Shown: in pieces, positions 1 to 12,550 of the stretch
How the letters are laid out: every line of letters begins with the position of its first letter
Position numbering within the stretch: the first letter of the stretch is position 1
DNA from: Ceratodon purpureus
Taxonomy: Eukaryota; Streptophyta; Bryopsida; Pseudoditrichales; Ditrichaceae
Assembly: GCA_014871385.1 (NCBI GenBank)
Contig: CM026426.1
Coordinates: 73,212,303-73,276,302, forward strand
Reading direction: 5' to 3'
DNA length: 64,000 bases
The notes under the pieces: generated by a model
The model's database searches: none
The model's input: only the letters and a program-made list of their open reading frames with translations
What the model was told of the DNA's origin: nothing
Made by a program: the position numbers and the translations under genes

Positions 1-242
1 AAATTTGGGCGAACGTCAAGTGTGTCGCCTAGAAGTCATTAGTGACGGACTTGAGTAACCGTTGTTCAGGATCGAGGATCAAACGAAAGGCCAAATACGA
101 AACGGCACGAACGAAAAGTGCTGCATCACATGTGCCCTCAAAAATTCGACATTCACAATTATACTTTCAAACATTTAGACCTCAGTTTTGCAAAGTACCA
201 CGTCATATATTCAGAGTCGACAAGACTTTAGTTCTTGAGCCA

Positions 243-1250
243 ATGATGACTATCAGTCTACCAAAGTATATTATGTTTACTATAATGCTAAGACTCGTGA
301 CAGATAATTCCATCAAAGCATACCCGCCTGACTCCCCTAGTCCAATTGAAATTGCAAATGTGACACCAAACAACGTTACGATCTATTGCATAGAGAAGGA
401 TTCTATAAATGGGGAAACTAGGCACGGAAACATCATAAACAGTAAAATTTTAAGGAATTCCGTTGTGTAGGTTGGCATTGCAAATCTGGACAACTACGAC
501 TTGGCAGACTTTGGAGAAAGTCAATACTGTGAGTTTGAGATGTTATATAGCTGATACAATTGTGCAATTTTATGGAGTACTGACAAGCTATGTGTTTGGG
601 AGAATCCTGAGGTTGTGCAAAGCCAAAACCGCTTTTCAGAGCCACAAAACACAAATCGTCCAATATGTGACGAGCGTGCGAAGCTAGGTCACCTGCAATG
701 CCAATGGAAAGTTGACAGAGATGGAGTCTATGTCTCCCAGTATGACATTCACCGAGGACGACATCAATTTGTAAAAAAAGCAGATTGGGATGAGGAAATC
801 CTTGCCGAGGAGTTAGTCAATTAATACAACATATCGATCCGAAATGATCTTGAGCATGAGCTAGTTTTAACAGGGCAAACCGGAGCCGGCACAAAAGGAT
901 TGCTAACCCTGCCTCCTCAGATTACTGCTAGGTTTTCGTTGGTTCGAGGAAAACACGATGAATTTCTATTCACATGGATCTGTCATTTCCGAGTAGCTAC
1001 AACCGATGCCTACCGCAATGGTGTGGTTATTTAGATTCCACCTCCATAGGACAGTCTCTCGCCAATTCAATGTATCGATTGTGCTTGGAAAGCCGACTCG
1101 GATGGCATCTGGCTAGATTCAAGTGGCTAAGGTCGAGTAGGACCGAGGTGGCAAAAAATGCATGACTGGTTGTTCCCTCATCAGCGCGACTCAGTAGAAA
1201 AGTACAATAAACCAAGCAAAATGCCGAGACACCAACACCAAAAACTATGA
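243..1250 (+). pseudogene. Decayed tandem S-protein homologue (SPH) gene
   Basis: One frame from the ATG at 243 to the TGA at 1248-1250 aligns end to end with the intact minus-strand gene at 57245-58309. Shared landmarks are a hydrophobic leader, the first-domain strand VTIYC, the segment DGVYVSQ, the second-domain start IRNDLEHELVL, the segment CIDCAWKADSDGIW, and a C-terminus of the form NKPSKMPR (NPSKRPK in the intact copy). The frame is interrupted by six stops: TAG 468, TGA 552, TAA 822, TAG 1032, TAG 1047 and TAA 1128. I found no frameshift; length differences look in-frame. Most stops can be explained by single transitions from Gln, Arg or Trp codons. The family (plant self-incompatibility S1-like) consists of small secreted proteins; this copy should be non-functional. 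The upstream boundary is uncertain because the frame is open back to about 42. Confidence 0.8.
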
Positions 1251-2758
1251 TTCATCGTGATTTGTATCTCCATTGTATACATAAAAATGTATCACTTGAA
1301 TCTTCCCAGACAAATCAGTCAAAAAGACAAAGCATGGGCGGAACCGGAAGAAGATGATGGCGCCGGAGCCATTTCAAGTTCTCCTACATCGAGTGTGGCA
1401 TAGATTAGCTGGGCACTATAGCAGACTCCCAACCTGATTGGGATGCTTGAGTATGCAAAGCCATTCAACGTTGTGCTCCTCCCGCACCCCTGGATTGTGG
1501 TACAGTACTTTGTCGGGTTCAGTAACCTCTTCAGCCGCAATCACAGCAATTACCAGAGGGAAAACGAGAGCAGAGACGCTGTGATCAATTCTCAGTGACT
1601 CTAGTGTGCGCCGAGGGCAGAAGGTGCTCGAAACAACGGCGGTCTCCAAATGTCCACTCCTTCGGTGACCTTATCTTTCATAACAAGAGATGGACAGGCA
1701 CCACGTTTCAATCTTTCTAAAAATGAGTGGAAAAGTACTAAGATAATCACTTCCAGCAGAATGGCTTATATAATTCCTACAAAGATAAATGAGTAATAAG
1801 TCCTCGTTCAAGAAAGAAGAAGAAGTGATTACATAATATTGCTGCAACGTCTCTTCGAAATCGGCTTGTAATATGGGAACAGTAATATTGCTGCAAGGTC
1901 CCTAGTATTAATCGGCTCCTAATAATACTCTTCGAAATATGGGAACAAAAATGAAAAATCTGGTTGGCACCAACGCCACATTCATGACTCCGAAGTGAAA
2001 ATTACTGAGATCAAGTGGCCTCACATAACAAATGGCTGCCCTGCCACAAATCAAACGAATTGATAGAATTAAGAATTGGCAGGGTAGGAGCAGAGAGTAA
2101 AATAAAATATTTTCTCAAATTGCGAGCAATAGGAGATCACAAAATCTCTGATTGTTTAGTTTATTGCTCTTTGTTTGGAGCCGGCGCCATCACTGCCTCG
2201 AGAAGGACGCCGTGACTAGTCCCTCTTAGGCACTATGACCCCGAAGTGCGTTTGCAAAATATGCCAGTACTTGTAATGAGTTCCGTTGGAATATTAAAGA
2301 GCTTGAATCACAATTCAATCCCGGGCTGATCTGGAAGATATTTTGAATTCTCAACAGAAAAATCCCTAACTAGGTACTAAAGGATGCAGGCGTTGTAATA
2401 TGCCAGATTTTGAATGATACGGTTAGTACTTCTGGACAGATTCCGCGATGCAATTCGTATCTAGAGAGAACTTGCTGAGTTTGAAGATTTGGAGCTAATG
2501 GTCGAATGGAGCCGGCGCCAATTGAACTCGGGGAGGATCCCAATGCTCTCGGCCATTGATATCATATAAATCCAATGAAATTCATTCACGAAGGTTGCCC
2601 ACCTCAAAACCAGAGCTGTATGTAACTCCCTCCTGAATACTTCTTCACCTCATATTAGAACACCAGAGGGAGTGTCCAGGTTTTAGAATACGGTAGACGC
2701 GAACTTTAGCGGCGGAATTCTGAACTTCATTCACTAGTGTGTCAACGGCATATCAAGA
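1251..2758. other. Gene-poor spacer with palindromic GC motifs
   Basis: I see no convincing gene here. Short open frames on both strands lack family similarity or splice structure. The notable content is three copies of the GGCGCCGGCGCC-type palindrome (see separate entry). The stretch just before 2759 is the likely leader of the RING-like gene. Confidence 0.5.
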
Positions 2759-5429
2759 ATGCCGCCTTCTCGAATTGCGTCAATTTTGGCGCACAAGGCA
2801 GATTTAGTTAGCGATGCAGGTCGACGCGTTGAGATTGCCCGAAACCGCGAGCGCATTTTGAGTGAAGAATACGAATTAGATTGCCCTGAGCTGCCGAAAG
2901 AAGGGGCAGAGTGCAATGCCGTCCTTGAGGCGCAAGGAATTTTGCGCGATGTTCACTTTCGATATTCGCTTTGTGCACCGTCACTGAAGGATGCTTTCAC
3001 TCAGGCCCAGAGGATAGATGCCATGACTAGCGACGCTACTCTGAGAATGGAAATCAGGGCGAATCTGATGGAGCTTAGAGAGAAACAATTAGAGCTTCAT
3101 CACGACCGATTGCGTGCCGAGCGAGATTTGCGCGATGTTCCTCGGTTTCAGGACTCGTCATGTGTCATAGCAAAGCTACTAGAAGCTCAAAGGAAGTTGG
3201 AGAAACTCAAGGAAGAGTACAGAGAACTTCAGTCCGACCGACGTATGGCGATCGACACTCTTAAGAACTACGGTGAACACACAGAGCTAAGCCTATCGAA
3301 ACAAATCCATCTTCCGAGAATTCTGTTACCGGACAACGGAAAACGCTGCGAGATGTGCAACACAGGTTTCCTGGCAGGTGAAGTGGAGATTTCCCCGTGC
3401 GGACACTTTTACCATATTTTCTGCTTGGCAATACGGGTTGCTATGTATCCGGAATGCTGCGGACGTGGGTGCAGTGTGCAATTTCCTCCATGCTGGCTGC
3501 ACAATTACAGGTTTCCTTCGCACGCAGTCGCTGAATCAGACACAGATAGCTCGTCCTCCGACAACGACAGTATCAATGGTGTGGTTGCACCGTCTACCTC
3601 ATCCTCCTTTTAGTGTGCTTTGATTCATTATTTCCCACAATGAGGAATCACTAACTATGGGGGGTCTTGCCTGACATTCTTACAGACTTGGAGGAAGCAA
3701 ACGAAATGCTGAGTATTCATGCTGATCAAGTGGTCCCTGACCCCAGAAGTTGTCAATCTCCGCCAACGCCGCTTTTTAAGCGGCCAAGAGTTTTGTAGAT
3801 GTGCATTCTTAGAATATTTAAATGCAGGAGTATACCAGGTGTTACAAAGTATAGGTGCTCTAAATGCTACCAATACATATTTTACCTCTGACACTTCAGC
3901 GCTTTATCCAATCACTTGCACTGCGCAATGTGTTAGCTAGAAACATGAATGAAATTTCCCAGTTTTGCAAGCACATGTCTCACTCAAATGCTTTTACTGC
4001 TGGTCAATAGCCTTCTTTTCAGAAAATAAGCGAATAGCAATCTCCCACACAGTAAGTTTGAGTATAAGATTGCCGTCTGACTTTTTGGACACTGTAATTG
4101 ATCGATAGGAATACCAAAGTGACGATGGCAATTCATATTGAATTAGAGACTCTCGATTTTCAAAGGATCACTTGTTTCCTATGACGTGACGCCGGCACCA
4201 TCTCACTTTGCAATATGTTTCCTTCTCCCTGAGCCCTGACTCTTCTTCATCCGTCGAAGTCATTTGTCTCTTCCTAAAATTTAAATTTTAAAATCATAGG
4301 GTTTGAGCCCTCCTATATGGCCTATACTAAGTCAAACTTCCTTAGCGTAATACTGACCAAAGCCAAAGTTTATCATGCTTGCTTCTCCTGTTATCCTTAG
4401 CATAATCGGTGTAATCACTATGTCTGTCCCTTAATACATTTTGTCCGAGAAAAGTTCACATATTATACCTCTATTCCCACCATATATTAAATATCCATGT
4501 TTATCAACAAAAGTATTCAGCAGAATGATCTGCTGATTATAATAGCAGTCTGAGTGTGAGTGCCAAAGGGTCAAAGGTCCTCCTGCCTCTGCACATAGAC
4601 AGAATTTGTGTTATGATCTTCCCACCTTGCGCCGGCGCCACGACCCTTAAAATTTTTCAACCTTTCATCATTTTTATTATCAGTGATTTTCAGTTATGCT
4701 GGTGAAGATTTTGAAGTGTTAAGTTGCGTGGATGGAATCGCCACATGTGCTCTGTTAAGTCTTAAAGCAAGGTTTGTCTGCCTTAGATAAGGATCTGTGC
4801 GAGATTCAATTCGTGACTCATAATTGCACGACTGCTACTACTTGCGATTATAGATGGCACGAATCTTAGTTTTAGAAATTCAATATGTTGATCAGGATAT
4901 GAAAAAGAGTATATGATCTTGCAAAATAAGATTGTTGGATATCACCATTCACCCTTCATAATAAAATAACTAATGAACCATGGTTTCATTTTGAGACGCT
5001 GGAATATCTCTTTGACATCGTGGCACATCGGTAAGGATCAATCCTCCCACCTGGAGCCGGCGCCATCACCCTCCACTAAGCCGTGTATACAAGGTCAGAC
5101 CACTGCTTGATAGGGCTGGTGATGGCTACAGTTCTGTTCTATGTTGGATTTCATTTTTGAGAATTGTATATGCATGAGTTTTGGGAACTCAGTTCCGTAG
5201 CCGAGGTTGGGCGCTATGCTTTGATTGATTTGTTAGATGAGGCATCTGAATTCTTAAGTTAGGAGGCGACATAAGCAATGATATAATGTAGAAAAAGGTT
5301 ATCTCTCAAACACAATTTAGAATATCTTTGAAATTTGACTGTGACAATTTAGAACGTACTTGAATATTGTTCAGATGAAGATTCTGAAGCATTAAATTCG
5401 CAACTTCAGTCCCCTTGGCGCCGGCGCCA
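1357..5429. repeat. Palindromic GC motif, cluster 1 (7 sites)
   Basis: Sites at 1357-1370, 2176-2189, 2507-2520, 4187-4200, 4627-4640, 5052-5065 and 5416-5429 are exact or one- to two-base variants of the perfect palindrome TGGCGCCGGCGCCA. They sit in AT-rich DNA where such a 12-14 bp GC word should be very rare. Some flanks are shared: 2176, 5052 and 4187 continue as CCATC, and 4627 continues as CCACGACCCTTAAAA, close to the site at 26926. Function unknown. Confidence 0.75.
2759..3613 (+). CDS. Coiled-coil protein with C-terminal RING-like zinc finger
   Basis: A single intact exon of 284 codons starts at the ATG at 2759. Residues about 95-170 are rich in Leu, Glu, Lys and Arg with heptad-like spacing, predicting a coiled coil. 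Residues 197-245 carry an ordered set of possible zinc ligands: C197, C200, C214, H216, H219, C222, C233/C234, C238 and C245. The C-x2-C ... C-x-H-x2-H-x2-C core (EMC, PCGHFYHIFC) is what RING-type E3 ubiquitin ligases use, with irregular spacing in the last pair. The tail is Ser/Asp-rich (DTDSSSSDNDS) and probably disordered. By family analogy it may act in ubiquitin transfer, but no substrate can be inferred. The absence of introns, and a location beside pseudogenes and repeats, leaves open that it is a retrogene or transposon passenger. Coding base composition and ligand order argue that it is real. Confidence 0.65.
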   Translation: MPPSRIASILAHKADLVSDAGRRVEIARNRERILSEEYELDCPELPKEGAECNAVLEAQGILRDVHFRYSLCAPSLKDAFTQAQRIDAMTSDATLRMEIRANLMELREKQLELHHDRLRAERDLRDVPRFQDSSCVIAKLLEAQRKLEKLKEEYRELQSDRRMAIDTLKNYGEHTELSLSKQIHLPRILLPDNGKRCEMCNTGFLAGEVEISPCGHFYHIFCLAIRVAMYPECCGRGCSVQFPPCWLHNYRFPSHAVAESDTDSSSSDNDSINGVVAPSTSSSF

Positions 5430-6255
5430 AATGATTCATATTAATAAATCAATTACCATATAATCCGTCACTCTACCATATCCAACTTCGGAGGCCTCAC
5501 TCCGACGGATGATAATTCCCCAGCAACAACTCATTGGTGATATAGACCCCGCAATCAATGATGTCCATTCAAGAATATTCATTGTACATCTATCGCACTA
5601 GTCATATATCAAGTCAAATTGCAAGTCAGACTCATTTGCCAAGTCCAATGTCATATGTGCCGGTTTAAATTTACGTAAGAAATCAGAATACCTCGTACTA
5701 AAGCTCAGAGTTTTTGCACTCATTCAGAAAACCAAACCTCTCATCTCCAAATAAATCATGACGAGCATTTGGAGCAAGTTTGGATATCATGCTGTTTCCA
5801 CAATTCTGAAGATAACATTTGACAAACAAATACACAAGCGAAGATAGAGTTCATGGACTTTATACAAGTAGTTTGAGGCTGTAATCCGTTGTATGAGCGA
5901 CACACAGACTCAAAACAGAGTAAATTTATTATACATATGTGAATTAAATCCCTTCACAGCAACCAGGTTCTATATAATTTGCCGTAACTTTAGCTGTGTA
6001 TTGAGGTGACCCGGAATTGAAGGAAAAATCAACCATAATATATGTGTGCAGTCTAAGAAATATATAGGAAGCGCCCGAACTTGTCCAAATCTCCGAAATT
6101 GAAGCCTCCTCTCAAACTAAAATGCCTTCAAATGGTGATTTGTAGTTATCTAATTATAATCACGACCTCAGTCGCATATTCCCAGTAATATAGCAAATTA
6201 GTGTCGTAACCACTCACAGCATACATATCTCACTATGGAAACTAAACGTAGACCG
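3614..6255. other. AT-rich spacer
   Basis: No gene is supportable. Open frames are short and biased by composition. The stretch contains four of the palindromic GC sites (4187, 4627, 5052, 5416). The last two lie in otherwise unremarkable AT-rich sequence. Confidence 0.5.
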
Positions 6256-6867
6256 TTAGACATGGACAGCCTTCACCGTGGGGTTCACGTTCTGCACTCT
6301 CGGACCACTAACAGATCCTCCACATGTCCAGATCTCCCCTTCACGCCTCCAGGATGAAATAGTCCGGAGTTCGCCTTCTTCGGTGGACAAACTATCAACA
6401 ATGGCAATGACACCAAGCTTGGCATATGCTTCGTCGAAGTATTCATCTCTCCACAAGTCAACTCTTAGAAATATAGGACCCAAAGGTGCAAGGGGCTGAG
6501 TGAAACACAATGCGATACAGTTACCGCCTGGCCAATTGTGCCCCTGTCTGCTTGGACGATCAGAACTACTCGCCCCAGGCGCCACTTCAGGAGCCAAGAT
6601 TTTGCCACCAAGGGCTTCCCAAAATCCATGGCCATCCTCCCAGACATACAAGATCAAACACTTCATCCTTCTCACTGCGCGCTCTAGAACTTCGATCGAA
6701 GGATCGTGAAACCGAACTGGGCATGATAAGACTTTGAGTAACCAAGTCTTTAAGTTCGTAGAGAAGTCCTCCGGTCCCTCGTATAGTGAGTAGTCCACTG
6801 TCCAGGAAGCATCCTGCTTACGAAGCAAGATATCGCCAATCTGTGGCTGATCGAGTGACCTGTTGTG
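6256..6867 (-). CDS. Unrecognised coding exon or gene fragment
   Basis: A minus-strand frame of 190 codons (ATG at 6828) remains open upstream to a CAG acceptor-like site near 6868, reading IGDILLRKQDASW, so it may be an exon rather than a whole gene. Composition is protein-like and not AT-driven: many Trp, charged and Gly residues, for example YVWEDGHGFWEALGG and RVDLWRDEYFDEAY. I recognise no family. There is no signal peptide or transmembrane segment. It may be part of a larger gene or an old transposon. Confidence rests only on length and composition in an AT-rich region. Confidence 0.4.
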   Translation of the reverse strand, partial: HNRSLDQPQIGDILLRKQDASWTVDYSLYEGPEDFSTNLKTWLLKVLSCPVRFHDPSIEVLERAVRRMKCLILYVWEDGHGFWEALGGKILAPEVAPGASSSDRPSRQGHNWPGGNCIALCFTQPLAPLGPIFLRVDLWRDEYFDEAYAKLGVIAIVDSLSTEEGELRTISSWRREGEIWTCGGSVSGPRVQNVNPTVKAVHV

Positions 6868-7393
6868 TAACGCATACTAGATCGAGCCAGTGACAAGATA
6901 GAGCGGGGTCATTCTAAGCGAAATGAGGAGTCATACTGAAGCATGCCGAAGCTTTAAGGTGGTTTATACCTGTCCACAAGTTCCACATTTACCTCCACTC
7001 GTGTCAAGTAACAAATTTGAAATGTAACCATCAAAGGCCGTATCTTATAAATCCGATGAAAATTCGATGGCTGACATATACTTTTCAGCAGCACTCATTT
7101 TAACCGCCAAAATGAGATTTGGAGGCATGACAGTATTCTTCGTCAGAGGGGTTTAACGTCGACAATTATGTGATTTTATTTCAGTATCCGTTTTTCGTCA
7201 GCTGCTATGTTAAAAAAGACAACTTTATCGAAAACAAGAGTCGCCAACGGCGGTATACTGCACATGAAATTTTGTTTTAATGATAAGATTTCAATTGACC
7301 ATTCAAATTTGCTTGCTGAACAGCAGATATATAGAAATAATTTCTTAGTTCGAGGTATTTGCAAAGGCGATTTCGGATAAATATCTCGAAGTA

Positions 7394-8188
7394 ATGTTCC
7401 AATGTATCCGTTTGGCGCCGGCGCCATCCTTTTTGGACAAGCTGAAATATGTAACCGCTGCGACTCTAAGTGTTATCTCTGCGTATATATGGTGTGGAAC
7501 ACACCCTCGTTCTTTACCTCTACTCAGTCCAGGAAACATGTCGTTCATCGTGGGACTCCCTGACGTTGTCATAGTAGATAACATCTTCCCGAAGCTCCTA
7601 GTTCCATTGAATCGCCGGAGGCAAATCATTTGTGACCATGATGCCATCATCATCCTCCTTCACAGACTTCGAAGGCTGTGGGCAACATCCAAGCTCTGGA
7701 AATCAAAAATTGAAGAGACGGTGGAATGGGCAGCGTGGCGATTGGGCCGATGGGAGGCCGACCTCTATGTTGCAGAATCATCCGGCCCCGGTGCGAAATG
7801 CAAACATGGTGCGAGTGTCATTGAAATAGTGTCCAAATTGTTTGAAAGTGATTAGATTTTCTTCCATTTCCCTCAAAATCTTATGCAGTCTCCATCTTGT
7901 GCAGGGTATTCTTTGATGGATATAGATCCAACACATCCACTATTTGAGAAGTCAGATCCGTTCCAGAATTTCAAAATGAATGTAAATCATTTCTCCCGTT
8001 CAAAGGCGATTTGGATCCAGTGCAAGAAACACCATAAACTTAGCAGGAGGGAGTTATTATCTCCGTTGAAGGCGCTATCATTGATCGAGCTCCAGCGTCT
8101 CCAAAACACTCTCCAGAAGGCCGTAAGGGCAAAGGATAAGTCGTCGGCCGGACAAACCTGGGTTACTCCTCAAGATAGGTTGGACTAG
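7394..8188 (+). pseudogene. Unrecognised coding remnant with one in-frame TAG
   Basis: Two frames, 7394-7855 and 7883-8188, are in the same phase and separated only by a TAG at 7853-7855 and nine further sense codons. The joined product would be about 264 residues, with a basic, helix-like middle (RRLRRLW, KIEETVEWAAW) and a Lys/Arg/Leu-rich end (RRELLSPLKALSLIELQRLQ). The first ATG lies just before a palindromic GC site (7413-7426), which would encode LAPAP, so the true start is doubtful. No family is recognised. It could be a nonsense-inactivated gene or two chance frames. Confidence 0.3.
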
Positions 8189-10344
8189 AGACACTCAATG
8201 CTTCGTAGTTCAACTTGCAAGTGCTACTTAGCTGCCAAGTAGAACCTTAAATGGGTAGAATCCGCTCACATGACATTTGGCTCCTGATTGAGTACACGTT
8301 CCTTATAACTATCATATCAAATCGTTTGAACGCGTCCCAAACAATCGGGATAAGTCTATTCCGGTTTCGCACTGGGCTGTTTTTTAACTATATTTTCTTC
8401 CTTTAAAGGACAAGAGTAGAAGCCCTCATTGTTCGAGGCCAGCGCAGCAAAGGCAAACAGTCATACAAAATAAACTACCAACTAGTTATCATGACATTAG
8501 GGTGGAAGAACTTCGAAGAAAGTGAGAGTCGGGTTCCATTGCCAAACAAGTTTTGGTCTGTCCAGGTCTTACCAGTAAGCACAAACGCACTCTCTACATT
8601 TTCTGAATTCTACGATATGGCCACCTCGCGTTAGTATTTATTCCATTCGACCTTTACATTTCGGCCAGGTTGTTTGTATAGCGATATTATTCGACTTTGA
8701 GATATGTGATAAATTTAATTTTGTACTTGATATAACAAAAATCCAACTGACCTACTTTATTGGTTGTATCCGGTTTGATTGCTCCACTTTTCACACAAGC
8801 TACTTAGTCTTAGAGTTCATTTCTGTACAAAGCCTCCATCCATCTCATCTTAGTCGCTAAGCTAGAAACCTAGATACGTGTTTACAACCACCATGTCCCC
8901 TAATAGCTTATCTAACACTAAAGAAGTTAGGAAAAGCCATCTCAAACGCTGATACAAAAGAAGGGTCCACTTACAAACACTACCCGAAGTGCAACTCTAA
9001 TGGAAAGCAAACAAGCAGAGGACAAGCATACTCAATAGAAAGGAACTTAAGCATTTTCAAGCAGACCAATCCCCTGTGAGCTAACCTAACACTAAGAAAC
9101 TACTGACAAATCATGGAAATGGCGCCGGCGCCAGGTGGAAGGCGGTTATGCAAAAGTCTCAGAATGTTACCAAAAGCAAGGGACAAAGTTCATACAGGTC
9201 GGTTGTAGGCATTTAATTTCATTGCAGAATAATTAGGAGGACCATTTTGAATCAAAGATGAGCAGTGTTCGAGATAATTCTAATTAATTTGATAGTGTTA
9301 GGAAAGCAGCAACTCTATAGAATCACAGAAGTAGACCGAAATCCGACCTTGAGATCGGAAATTGCTCCATTCATAATCAAAAAGTAAGCCTGTGAGAATG
9401 AGAGCAGGAGTGGAAGAGGTGTGTCATCAAATCATGATAAGTGCACGACACGAAAATCTAAGCAAATCCGTTACAATCCCACACTGCAAGTCCAATTTTG
9501 CAATAGCCATGTCAGATGCAAGAGATGAAAGAAAAAGTACACGCAAGAAGACTATCTGAAAGTTCAAAACAGCAACAACAATGAAAGGCATCAAAACAGA
9601 GGAAGCAGGAAACTCAAGCATTATAACGCAGTATGGTCACAAAATATGTAGAAGCAAACACAATAGTCTAGGAGAATTGTATTTGTATTCTCAATAAAAC
9701 CTCGATAATAATAAAATAACCTATCAGTCACCTATTCCAGTTCAATCAAAGAAAGCCTAATCAGAATAGCGTTTTAATAGCTACGGGAATAAGAGAGCTG
9801 AAAACATATGATTTCGGAAAATTATCCAATGTATTGTTTTGGTTTTTGTGTAAATGAATTTAAGTGGGTGATATCGTAAAAATCGAAGGAAGTCAGGGCG
9901 GAATCTATTTGCATAAATGACATATAGATAAAATAGTATGTATACATGGAGGCAAAAATTTAGGATTCATCGTCTAAAATTAAGTCAGTATTGCTTGGAT
10001 CTGTGAATTAAGAAACGGCAGGTTTCTGCGAAGCAAGTGGAGAAACGCTTTCAACGATATTTAGTTTCATGTTGGGGATTATCTATTTTTCTTGCGACTC
10101 AAATAGTCAACTTCCATTGAAACGAAGAAACAATACACAGCAGCGGAAACCGAGGCCACGATATTTGTTGAAGATCTTACTTCCAATTGTCTGGACATAG
10201 TTTCCATTATCACATCAACAAGGACAAATTAAATAAATATAATTCTACAAATTGAAAAACACTAGCACGGATAAGGGGCCAGCTATTTCAAATCAATCTG
10301 GATATTGATAGCACATATTAAAATAATAAAAAATTATATGACTC
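8189..10344. other. AT-rich spacer
   Basis: I see no gene in this stretch. The only longer frame (9427-9621, minus, 64 codons) looks like a low-complexity chance ORF. One palindromic GC site lies at 9120. Confidence 0.5.
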
Positions 10345-10925
10345 AGCTGATTTGATCGAACCTCTTTATCATGTACTTGTAAATGGTTGGGCTAACTAGG
10401 GACTCTGCTTGCAACGGCGGAGTTATCATATTCTAGTTCGGATTCATATAGAAAATGAATGTTCTGAATAGAGGGAAAAATCTGACAGCAATTCTTTTGA
10501 GAGGAATCTCACATAATCATATTCCAGTCAGGATTTATGTTAAGGATTAAGAAAACGGATATTTTGAGAGCATCGTGTGATTACCATATTCTAGTTTCGG
10601 ATCTCTTTACGTAAGTTTGGTCCTGGCTAAATCACACCGAGGCCAGGTCCCAAGTGACAAAGGTAATTTCATAGACCATGGGATTTATAATGTGAAGTTC
10701 ACGTGTCGTGGGTTCGAACCACAAACTTCGGAACTTTGTTAATATTTGTATTATCAACGAGTTAATAATCAGGAGAATTCAGTTCTATGGGTGATATGTT
10801 GTATGATTTTTCGTGAAATGGAAATTTAGTCATCTTGGTCTTCACCTTCTTCCATGTTTTTTAAAAGATTTTCCAACCATCTTCATCCTAGTTCTTATTC
10901 TTCCTCTTTCTTTCGCTTTGACTAT
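10345..10925. repeat. Dispersed repeat, modules B then A, with tRNA-like B box
   Basis: Module B (about 10345-10730) and module A (about 10730-10925) recur at 11885-12550 in the opposite order (A then B). Module B ends near 10715 with GGGTTCGAACC, matching the RNA polymerase III B-box consensus of tRNA-derived SINEs. Because GGTTCGAACC is itself palindromic, orientation cannot be read from it alone. Identity between copies looks roughly 70-80 percent by eye. Confidence 0.55.
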
Positions 10926-11884
10926 TCTCTTCAACCCTTCCTGTTTGTATTGATTTTGTGCCCTACTTTCTATTTTTTATAAAGTCTGTTTTCTTATACT
11001 TCGCTGTTTCATTCCCCTTGGCGCCGGCGTCAAATGAGATGATGAAGTTGCTAGAGATGAAATAGTGTTGCTCAGACTATTCAATTTATCCAAGATATAT
11101 ATGTTTGGAATGTCTGTTAAATGCAATTGAATAATTTTCTGTATGTGTTTAAATTAATAGAAAGTTGAAAATACACTCAGTTTTAAAAGGAAAGCAAAGA
11201 GGTACTCAAACCAAATTGCCTGAAGATACGGTAGTAATGATAATCAAATTGGATCTACCATGAAAGTATCTTGACGTAGTGATTGACAAATTCTTCAGGA
11301 CATAAACCTGCTGCAACGTCGACAAGTATCTCAAGCATGTGGGACAGTTTCGTTGTTTTTTGCAATTAGCAACTTCACGATAGCCTCCTGAGCCAGACGT
11401 GTCATCTCATTCTTGTTCCTCGCATAACCCTGATTATTTCAACAAAGATTTTATTTCTACTAGGTTTGTCTTATGAATATATCTTCCCTGTGACCAAAAG
11501 GATACATAATACAAACTTCCACTTAGCTGAAAAAGGGGGAACAAGATTTAAGGTTTCCTACTGCAAGCTTTTAATACTGCTCTTTAAGGGTGGCACTTGT
11601 CACGACAAATGGCGCCGGCGCCAAATGAACTGTGGTTCTGCGATCCTGCTCCTCGACTAAGTGAGAGAAGGTCTGAGAATTTGGAAGCGAAGTTGACGAT
11701 GATCAGTTTATAGGGTTGCAATTAGGAATGCATGTTTGTGAGTGTAATTGTGACCGGTTCATTGTCTATTCGTTGTATCATCATGAAAGGAATCGTTGGT
11801 GAGTTGGAGGCACCAAGTTTTAAGCAAGTTTGTAGCACGCACTCTTGCAGTGCTTCTGCCTGCTCCTGCCTGTTATGTGAAGTG

Positions 11885-12550
11885 GAGCTTCGGAACTTTG
11901 TTAATATGTGTATTATCAGCGTCATAATAATCTGGCAAATTCAGTTCTAAGGCTGAAATGTTGCATGCTTTTTGGTGAAAAAGCCATTCGGTCGTCTGAG
12001 TCTCCACCTTTTTCTATTTTCCCTACAAGAATTTCCAACCGTCATCTTCCTGGATCTTCCTCTTCCCCCCTTAAAATCACAAGGTAAAAGCTGATTTAAT
12101 CCTACCAATTTATCATATACTTGTAAATGCTCTGACAGCAATGACACATTATCATACTCTAGTTCGGATTTGTCAAGAAAATGAATGTCCTGAATAGAGG
12201 GATACATTTGAGAGCAATTCCTTTGAGAGGAATCTCAGATTATCATTTCAACTATGGATTTATGTTAATGATTAAGAAAAAGGATGTTCTGAGAGCAACG
12301 TCAGATTACCATATTCCAGTTTGGGATTTCTTTATGTCAGTTTGGTCCTGGCCCCGGCGGATTTCGTTCGCGACGTACGTCGTCCTTCAGATTTCTCTCG
12401 TTAACGAAATCACACCCAGGCCAGGTGCCAAGTGACAAGGGTAATACAAATAGCGGAGGATAATATACGAGCTTACCCCAGTAATTCCAAAGACCATGAG
12501 ATAAATATTGCAAAGTCCACGTGGCGGGGGTTCGAACCTCGAACTAAATT
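11885..12550. repeat. Dispersed repeat, modules A then B (longest copy)
   Basis: Module A (from about 11889, CGGAACTTTGTTAATATG) is followed by the longest copy of module B (about 12088-12550). This copy contains TAGCGGAGGATAATA (12444), GGGGGTTCGAACC near 12530 and the palindrome CGACGTACGTCG near 12371. The last third is also present at 14485-14605. The segment around 12340-12400 is recognisable in diverged form at 37077-37150, inside the large transposon. Confidence 0.55.

Larger units (their letters stand above)
7413..11623. repeat. Palindromic GC motif, cluster 2 (4 sites)
   Basis: Sites at 7413-7426, 9120-9133, 11019-11032 and 11610-11623. Three are perfect GGCGCCGGCGCC; the one at 11019 ends in GTC. 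Sites 11019 and 5416 share the longer context CCCCTTGGCGCCGGCG followed by CAAATGA, and 11610 shares the CAAATGA side. At least some copies therefore descend from a longer repeat whose core has stayed constant. Confidence 0.75.

Noticed and set aside
1357-11623. Palindromic GC sites as LTR-retrotransposon primer-binding sites (TGGCGCC)
   Set aside because: The start TGGCGCC fits a tRNA 3' end, but the sites are symmetric and no LTR, polypurine tract or gag-pol frame lies beside them.
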